In this document: positions 38,539 to 44,009 of the stretch, piece by piece
Layout: each line of letters begins with the position of its first letter
Position numbering within the stretch: position 1 is the first letter of the stretch
Notes under the pieces: model-generated
What the model saw: the letters and a program-made list of their open reading frames with translations, nothing else
What the model was told of the DNA's origin: nothing
Databases searched by the model: none
Program-made: the position numbers and the translations under genes
NCBI GenBank assembly: GCA_015488545.1
Contig: WFNN01000193.1
Span: 1 to 44,009, forward strand
Direction: 5' to 3'
DNA length: 44,009 nucleotides
Origin: Thermaceae bacterium
GTDB taxonomy: Bacteria; Deinococcota; Deinococci; Deinococcales; Marinithermaceae

Positions 38539-39673
38539 GCTTACTCACCCCCCTGAGCGCCAGGCCCACCGGCACCACGAACTCCGGCCCCAGTTCCTGG
38601 AGAAGACCAGCGTCGAAGCGGCCGGTGTCGATCTTGATCGGCTCCCACGGGTCGATCTCGCTGAAGGTGATGCCCAGCGCGTCGGAAAGGAGGCCCTTTA
38701 ACCCCTTAAGCTTGCTACCCCCGCCAGCGACGAAGGCCTGGTCCAGGCTTTCCTCGCCGAATTCGGACTTAAAAAACTCGAGGCTCCGCCGGACCTCGGT
38801 CGTGAAATCAATCAGGATGCCCCGGATGGCGTCGTAGATTTCGGCGGGGCTGGGGCGGTCCTTGGGGGCGTCGAGTTCGAGGAGGGCCTCCTCGTCCTCG
38901 GTGGAGAGGGTGGCCAGGGCGTATTCCTTCTTGGTTTCCTCGGCCTGTTCGGGTTCCATACCGAAGGCCCGTGCGATGGCCTGGGTGAAGTCGCGGCCGG
39001 CCACCGCAAGCGTGCGGACCAGGAGCGGGCGGTCGCCCTTTAAAAAAACCAGCGAGGACGATTCCCCGCCGACTTCCAGGTAGAGGGTGAGCAGGCCCTC
39101 GCCGTTTTCCCGGGTGCCCAGCCGGGCGGCCAGCGGCCGGATGCCGGCGAAGGGTTTGAGGTCCACCACCAGGGGTTCCAGGCCGGCGGCGAATAGGGTT
39201 TCCGCCAGCTGGACCACGGTTTCCTCCTTGGCGGCGGCGATCACCACCTCCATTTCCGCCCCTTCCTCGAGCTCCTCGGGGTCGTCGAGGAGGTCGAAGT
39301 CGAGGACCACCTCGTCGATGGGGAAGGGGATGTACCGCTCGGCCTCCCAGCGGATGGCTTCCTCGAGCTCCTTGCGCTCCATCCGGGGAACCTTGATGAT
39401 CCGGGTGTAGGCCACCTGGTTGGCCAAGGCGGTAACCACGTGCCGCTTTTTGGTGCGGGCCTCTTTTACCAGCTCGCGGATTTCCTCGGCTAGGGCGCCG
39501 GGTTCGGCGATCAGCCCGTCGTGGAAGAGGCCAGGGGGCGTGGGCCGGTGGGCGAAGCTCCGGAGTTGGGGCCCCCGGCCCCCGAGCTCGACCAGCTTCA
39601 GGTTGCTGGCCCCGATCTCCAACCCCATTGCTTCGTACTGGTTTCGTAGAAGATTGCTTAATACCGCGCCCAC
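38531..39673 (-). CDS. pilM: type IV pilus assembly protein PilM
   Basis: AMGLEIGASNLKLVEL; RWEAERYIPFPIDEVVLDFDLL; FVAGGGSKLKGLKGLL actin-like ATPase. Confidence 0.94.
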   Translation of the reverse strand: MGAVLSNLLRNQYEAMGLEIGASNLKLVELGGRGPQLRSFAHRPTPPGLFHDGLIAEPGALAEEIRELVKEARTKKRHVVTALANQVAYTRIIKVPRMERKELEEAIRWEAERYIPFPIDEVVLDFDLLDDPEELEEGAEMEVVIAAAKEETVVQLAETLFAAGLEPLVVDLKPFAGIRPLAARLGTRENGEGLLTLYLEVGGESSSLVFLKGDRPLLVRTLAVAGRDFTQAIARAFGMEPEQAEETKKEYALATLSTEDEEALLELDAPKDRPSPAEIYDAIRGILIDFTTEVRRSLEFFKSEFGEESLDQAFVAGGGSKLKGLKGLLSDALGITFSEIDPWEPIKIDTGRFDAGLLQELGPEFVVPVGLALRGVSKLG

Positions 39674-39725
39674 GCTGCCTCCTCTGCGCCTTCTGCAATT
39701 AGCCTACCATGAGCATTCCAAAGCC

Positions 39726-40742
39726 CTAGGTCATTTGCAAGGCTTCGATGACCGCGTCGGTGAACTCCTCGGTGGTGGCGCGCCCGCCGAGGTCCGGCGT
39801 CCGGGGTCCCGTTTCCAGCACCCGGTCGATCGCCGCCTCGATCCGCCTGGCGGTCTCGCCTTCGCCGAGGTGTTCCAGCATCATGGCGGCCGAGAGGATG
39901 GTGGCGGTGGGGTTGGCGATGCCCTTTCCGGCGATATCGGGGGCCGAGCCGTGGACCGGTTCGAAGATGGCCGCCCGGTCACCGATGTTTCCGCTGGGGG
40001 CGATGCCAAGACCGCCGACCAGCCCGGCGGTGAGGTCGGAGAGGATGTCGCCGAAAAGATTCTCCATGACCAGGACGTCGAAGTCCTGGGGCCGGCGGAC
40101 CAGCCGCATGGCGCAGGCGTCCACGATAACTTCCTGGATCTCCACGTTGGGGTGGCGTTTGGCCGCGTCGTGCGCGGCCTCCAGGAACAGCCCATCGGAA
40201 AGCGGCAGGACGTTGGCCTTGTGCACCAGCGCTAGCCGACCCTTCCTGCGCTCGGCGAGCCGGAGGGCGTACTCGGCGATGCGGTAGCTGGCGTCGTAGG
40301 TGATGACCCGGTCGGCGATCGCCACCTTGCCCCGGGCGTAGATCCGCTCCTGCTCCACGTAAAGCCCCTCGGTGTTCTCCCGGACCACGACCAGGTCGGT
40401 GCCCGGAACCGAACCCGGGACCGGGTGGTACTTCGCCGGCCGGACGTTGGCGTACAGGTCGAGCCGGCGGCGGAGGTAGCGGATGGCGCCGAAGAACCCG
40501 GGAACCTTCTTGGTGGGGCTGGTGGCGGCGCCGAAGAGGGTGGCGTCGGTGGCCAGGATCTTTTCCACCGTCTCCTCGGGTACCGAGGTGCCGTACTTCT
40601 CGAAGGTTTCCCAGCCCGCCTCGGCCTCGACGAAGACCAGGGGGAGGCCGGTGGCCTCGAGGACCCGCCGGGCGGCGGGAACCACCTCGTGTCCGATGCC
40701 GTCGCCTTCGATCAGGGTAATCCGGTAGGGAGGGTTAGCCAT
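39726..40742 (-). CDS. hicdh: homoisocitrate dehydrogenase (alpha-aminoadipate lysine pathway)
   Basis: [28 protein letters not shown]...[30 protein letters not shown]...; extended resemblance to the Thermus enzyme as recalled. Confidence 0.92.
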   Translation of the reverse strand: MANPPYRITLIEGDGIGHEVVPAARRVLEATGLPLVFVEAEAGWETFEKYGTSVPEETVEKILATDATLFGAATSPTKKVPGFFGAIRYLRRRLDLYANVRPAKYHPVPGSVPGTDLVVVRENTEGLYVEQERIYARGKVAIADRVITYDASYRIAEYALRLAERRKGRLALVHKANVLPLSDGLFLEAAHDAAKRHPNVEIQEVIVDACAMRLVRRPQDFDVLVMENLFGDILSDLTAGLVGGLGIAPSGNIGDRAAIFEPVHGSAPDIAGKGIANPTATILSAAMMLEHLGEGETARRIEAAIDRVLETGPRTPDLGGRATTEEFTDAVIEALQMT

Positions 40743-41172
40743 CGCGTTTCACCGCGCCTATCCTACGCCTTCGGCCCTGGCGGCCAAGCTCGTAGGTCGC
40801 CAGGGCGACCCCCAGGCCGATAAGCACGTCGCCTACGCTGATCACCTGGTGGGTCAGGGGGATGACGTCGCCGATATAGCGCAGCGGGTCGTCGGGTCTG
40901 GCCAGGACGTGGAGCCCGTCGCCGCGCTGGGCCAGGATGGGGATCGCCCGGGGTATGCCCGCCCGGCGCAGGGCGGCCGCGGTGACCGGCATCTGGCCGC
41001 CGTAGGCCAGGATCGCCAGGGTGTTGAGGGCAAACCCCGCCGCCACCAGCCAGAGCCCTCTTAGGTGGAGGTTTTTCGCCAGGCCGTAGGCCACCAACCC
41101 GAGCGCCAGGAGCTCAAGGCCCCGGCCCCAGGTGGCCGGGTCTAGCCGGCCGGCGAGCGCCAGGCGACGCAC
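40735..41172 (-). CDS. membrane protein, DUF5317-like; true start probably upstream, overlapping the HD-GYP gene
   Basis: [32 protein letters not shown]; frame continues upstream as FIGGVLAGFLAGLAGGVRPRDYAEAELRAGWAF. Confidence 0.7.
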   Translation of the reverse strand: MRRLALAGRLDPATWGRGLELLALGLVAYGLAKNLHLRGLWLVAAGFALNTLAILAYGGQMPVTAAALRRAGIPRAIPILAQRGDGLHVLARPDDPLRYIGDVIPLTHQVISVGDVLIGLGVALATYELGRQGRRRRIGAVKRDG

Positions 41173-41216
41173 CGCGGCCTCGAGCAGGGCGGCGGCGACG
41201 AAGGCCCAGCCCGCCC

Positions 41217-42623
41217 TTAGTTCCGCTTCGGCGTAGTCGCGGGGCCGGACGCCGCCGGCGAGGCCGGCGAGGAATCCGGCGAGGACGCCTCCGATGAATA
41301 GGTTCGTAGGAACACCTCCCGGTCGCGCCAGACGGGGTCGCGCTCCCAGAGCTCCTTAAAGAGCGCGACCAGCTCGGGGTCGAACTGGGTGCCGGCGTTG
41401 TCGAGCACCTCCTCGAGCGCCGCCTCCGGGGTCTTGGCGGGCCGGTAGGGGCGCCCGGCGGTCATCGCCTCGTAGGCGTCGGCCAGCGCCACGATGCGGG
41501 CCCAGCGGTGGATGCCCGTTGCCTTAAGCCCGTCGGGGTAGCCCCGGCCGTCCCAGCGCTCGTGGTGCTGGCGGACGATGGGCAGGATGTCGCTGAAAAG
41601 CGGCGCCTTGCTCAAGAGCTCCTCCCCCTTGACCGGGTGCTCCTTGATGCGGGCGAACTCCTCGTCGGTGAGCCGGCCGGGTTTCAGGAGAATGTGGTCG
41701 GGGATTGCGAGCTTGCCGATGTCGTGGACCCGGGCCCCGAGCCTTAGCTTATCCCGGTCCACCGCGTCCAGGCCGGCGGCCTTGGCCAGGTCCACCGCGA
41801 TTGCCGCCACCCGTTCGGAGTGAAGCCGGGTGTGGCGGTCCTTGGCGTCGATGGTGGCCATCAGGGTCTCGACCGTCTGTTCGAAGGCATCTTTCAGGCG
41901 AACGAACTCGTCCCAGTGGAAGCGGGCGTAGTAAAGCGGGACCAGGAAGAGAAGCACCGGCCAGCCCCCCCAGCCCCCGAGCACCGGCGGGTTAGCAGTG
42001 TAGAGACGGGCAAATAGCAGGGCCACCGGGGTGAGCACCAGGTAGCTGAGGCTCAGCCAGCTGAAGTTGGCCTGCCAGACCCGGAGGAGGGGGGACTCGG
42101 TGTAGAGCGCCACCATGTAAGCGACCAGGGTGATGTTGACGAAATAAAACACGAACCCTCCTGCAAGTATGGCGAGCCCGTCGGCAAGGTCACGGGAAAG
42201 AGCGAGACCGATAAGGTGCTGGTCTGTAGCGTGGAAAGCCAGCGCTCCCAGCGCGACGCTCAGGGCCATCTGGAGTCGGTTAAACAGGTCGGCGTAGATG
42301 GGGTAGGTTCTGTCCCGCAGGAACCGCCGGTTCCAGTTGAAAAAAAACGCGAGCAGGGGGATTACCCAAAGCGGGAAGACCAACAGGGCGGCGAGCAGGA
42401 CGATGAAGAGCTGGGAGATCGTGGCCTTGAGGGGAAGCCGGATTTGGGTGTTCTGGATCCAGGCGGCGACGAGACCCCAGAAGGCGAGGTCGAGGGGGTT
42501 CCCGGCCGGGCGGGGGTCAAGGCGGTAAAGGAGCCAAAGCAGCGGCACCAGGGCCAGCGCCAGGGCCGCGTTGAAAAGCCGGGCCCGGCGGGGGAAAAGG
42601 TTGGCCGCGGGTTCCTTGGCCAT
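41217..42623 (-). CDS. membrane HD-GYP domain protein (putative c-di-GMP phosphodiesterase)
   Basis: Multiple TM N-terminus; HSERVAAIAVDLAKAAG, HDIGKLAIPDHILLKPGRL, HHERWDGRGYPDGL. Confidence 0.93.
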   Translation of the reverse strand: MAKEPAANLFPRRARLFNAALALALVPLLWLLYRLDPRPAGNPLDLAFWGLVAAWIQNTQIRLPLKATISQLFIVLLAALLVFPLWVIPLLAFFFNWNRRFLRDRTYPIYADLFNRLQMALSVALGALAFHATDQHLIGLALSRDLADGLAILAGGFVFYFVNITLVAYMVALYTESPLLRVWQANFSWLSLSYLVLTPVALLFARLYTANPPVLGGWGGWPVLLFLVPLYYARFHWDEFVRLKDAFEQTVETLMATIDAKDRHTRLHSERVAAIAVDLAKAAGLDAVDRDKLRLGARVHDIGKLAIPDHILLKPGRLTDEEFARIKEHPVKGEELLSKAPLFSDILPIVRQHHERWDGRGYPDGLKATGIHRWARIVALADAYEAMTAGRPYRPAKTPEAALEEVLDNAGTQFDPELVALFKELWERDPVWRDREVFLRTYSSEASSPDSSPASPAASGPATTPKRN

Positions 42624-42637
42624 GGCGCAGTGCAACC

Positions 42638-42643
42638 ATTATA
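42638..42643 (-). promoter_or_regulatory. -10 TATAAT of HD-GYP gene
   Basis: Perfect TATAAT 14 nt upstream of ATG 42623 (2 nt upstream of in-frame TTG 42635). Confidence 0.55.
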
Positions 42644-42647
42644 CGTT

Positions 42648-42676
42648 AAGGGAGCGCGGGCTTTCCGCGCTCCCTT
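42648..42676 (-). terminator. terminator-like hairpin downstream of 30-aa ORF
   Basis: AAGGGAGCGCGG GCTTT CCGCGCTCCCTT, 12-bp perfect stem. Confidence 0.7.
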
Positions 42677-42697
42677 CTTCGCTAACGTAGCCCTAGC

Positions 42698-42790
42698 TTA
42701 CGGGTCGAAATTGGCGCCGGCACCCGCAGCGATTGCCAACGCGATCAGGCTCATCAGCATTCCGAACAGCTTGGCAAGGTTCCTCTTCAT
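42698..42790 (-). CDS. small hydrophobic peptide (30 aa): MKRNLAKLFGMLMSLIALAIAAGAGANFDP
   Basis: ATG 42790, SD-like GGGGGAG 5 nt upstream, stop TAA 42698-42700, own promoter and downstream hairpin; absent from supplied ORF track (below size cut-off). Confidence 0.65.
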   Translation of the reverse strand: MKRNLAKLFGMLMSLIALAIAAGAGANFDP

Positions 42791-42844
42791 TTCCACTCCC
42801 CCTCTCCTCGTGCGCTTCTGGGTTCTTGCCCTTTCGCTAGCTGC

Positions 42845-42874
42845 ATGGTAGCCTTTGCGCAAGGCAACTGTCAA
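42845..42874 (-). promoter_or_regulatory. promoter TTGACA-N18-TACCAT for 30-aa ORF
   Basis: -35 complement 42869-42874, -10 complement 42845-42850; inverted repeat GCCTT-N5-AAGGC in the spacer. Confidence 0.7.
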
Positions 42875-42886
42875 TAAGTAAACTAG

Positions 42887-43075
42887 CTAAACTTTAATAT
42901 AGTAATGTGTGCTGGGCAATGCTTCGTGCACTACCTGCGTCCAGAAATCGCCGCCGATCGGAAAAGCGGCGGCGGCGGTTCCGCGGTAAATGCCCTTCTG
43001 TATCGCTAATTCCAAAATTCCCGCGAGGGAAAATCCTTGGTCATATTTCTTATCGAGCATTTTAGCATCCCCCAT
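42887..43075 (-). CDS. orphan small ORF (62 aa or shorter), unknown function
   Basis: MLDKKYDQGFSLAGILELAIQKGIYRGTAAAAFPIGGDFWTQVVHEALPSTHYYIKV; fills otherwise empty, less GC-rich intergenic space. Confidence 0.35.
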   Translation of the reverse strand: MGDAKMLDKKYDQGFSLAGILELAIQKGIYRGTAAAAFPIGGDFWTQVVHEALPSTHYYIKV

Positions 43076-43096
43076 TTGGGGGCCCCCGTTTGGGGG
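43069..43096. repeat. two abutting 14-bp palindromes CCCCC(A/G)TTTGGGGG
   Basis: CCCCCATTTGGGGG (43069-43082) immediately followed by CCCCCGTTTGGGGG (43083-43096), directly abutting TTGACA 43097-43102. Confidence 0.9.
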
Positions 43097-43137
43097 TTGA
43101 CACGGTTTCGCCGGCTCCGGGGGTGCAACATAGAGGC

Positions 43138-44009
43138 ATGCCGTTTCTCTTGCTGCCCACCCTGGGACCCCTGCACCTGGCGCACCCCCGTTACAACGCG
43201 GTAACGCTGGTTGAGCTCACCCGGGCCTTCGAACCCGACGCGGTGCTTCTGGCTTCGGTGAGCCCCGAAGGCCTGGCCAGCGGGGCCTGGCGGGACCGCG
43301 AGGAGCTCGGCCTTTTCTTCCTCCTGCCCTGGGCCGAACGTTCTGGTGTGCCGGTGGAGGCGATCGGCGATCGGGCCGAGGACCTGGCCGGCGAGGCCGA
43401 GCGATTCCGGGACTACCTGGGGGAGATGGCCGCCGGCCGGGTGCATCTCGAGCGGGAGGCGGGGTGGCGGGAGCCGCTCGAGGCCGCCCTAAAAACCCCC
43501 CTTACCCCCGAGCGGGCCGGTAGCGAAAGCTTCCTGGAAGCCATCGAGGTCTACCTGAACGCGGTCCGCACCCATTTTGGCGAGGGCCCGGCCACCGGTT
43601 TCCGCGAGCTCCGCATGACCGGCGTTGCCGAGACCGTTCGCCGCCGGGGCCCCGGTCGTTACGTGATCTGGGTGGACCTTCTCGATTACCCCGAGCTCCA
43701 CCGCCGCCTCCCCGAGGCCCAGCTTCCCGGCCCCCACAAGCCCACCGAGGCCGAGCGCCAGCGCGCGGTTCTGGACCGGGCCTGGCAGCTCGCCGAGGAA
43801 GACGATCCGGAAAAGCTCCTAAGCGATCTGCAGGCGATTGGCGGCCCCGAAGCCGGTTACCTGGCGGCCCAGCTCTACCTGGCCGCCGGACGGCCTGCGG
43901 ACGCGCTCGCCCTTTTGGAGCAGGTCGCCGAGGGCGACTTTCAACACCCCGACTACCTGCCGGGCTACCTGCTCGCCCGGTTGGGGCAGCTCCGGGACCT
44001 GGTCGGCGA
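43138..44009 (+). CDS. hypothetical protein, 3' truncated by window edge (>=290 aa)
   Basis: ATG 43138 MPFLLLPTLGPLHLAHPRYNAVTLVELTRAFEPDAVLLASVSPEGLASGAW...; open to window end, typical codon usage; missing from the ORF track because no stop lies in the window. Confidence 0.85.
   Translation, partial: MPFLLLPTLGPLHLAHPRYNAVTLVELTRAFEPDAVLLASVSPEGLASGAWRDREELGLFFLLPWAERSGVPVEAIGDRAEDLAGEAERFRDYLGEMAAGRVHLEREAGWREPLEAALKTPLTPERAGSESFLEAIEVYLNAVRTHFGEGPATGFRELRMTGVAETVRRRGPGRYVIWVDLLDYPELHRRLPEAQLPGPHKPTEAERQRAVLDRAWQLAEEDDPEKLLSDLQAIGGPEAGYLAAQLYLAAGRPADALALLEQVAEGDFQHPDYLPGYLLARLGQLRDLVG

Noticed and set aside
43097-43137. Complete canonical promoter for the right-edge gene
   Set aside because: TTGACA is perfect but no convincing -10 occurs at 16-19 nt; CAACAT 6 nt before ATG is only a partial match, so no promoter feature was called

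Overview
44 kb of GC-rich, densely coded bacterial chromosome, most consistent with Deinococcota/Thermales. This is inferred from a homoisocitrate dehydrogenase very like the Thermus enzyme, a pilMNO(W)Q cluster, and repeated leaderless-type promoters. The content is mostly housekeeping: clpX (cut by the left edge)-lon; miaB divergent from an orphan NarL-type response regulator; an M20 peptidase; two Thermales-type hypotheticals; an asymmetric heterodimeric ABC exporter; dppABC-like and livKHMGF-like uptake operons; two divergent glutamine synthetases; a UshA-like phosphatase; crp/fnr + ferredoxin-NADP reductase; cutA; gyrA; tRNA-Asp(GTC); aroCKBQ; pilMNOWQ; hicdh; and an HD-GYP protein. No CRISPR array, prophage, IS element or known defence island was recognised. 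The least explained stretch is 42.6-43.2 kb. It holds an unannotated 30-aa hydrophobic peptide ORF with its own promoter, a spacer-located inverted repeat and a terminator-like hairpin; a 62-aa orphan ORF; two abutting 14-bp palindromes touching a TTGACA box; and a conserved-looking ORF running off the right edge that the ORF track omits. Several regulatory features were also read directly: a family of TANNNT-N6-8-start leaderless promoters, attenuator-like hairpins after both solute-binding-protein genes, a palindrome over the crp promoter, and interlocked tRNA/gyrA signals.
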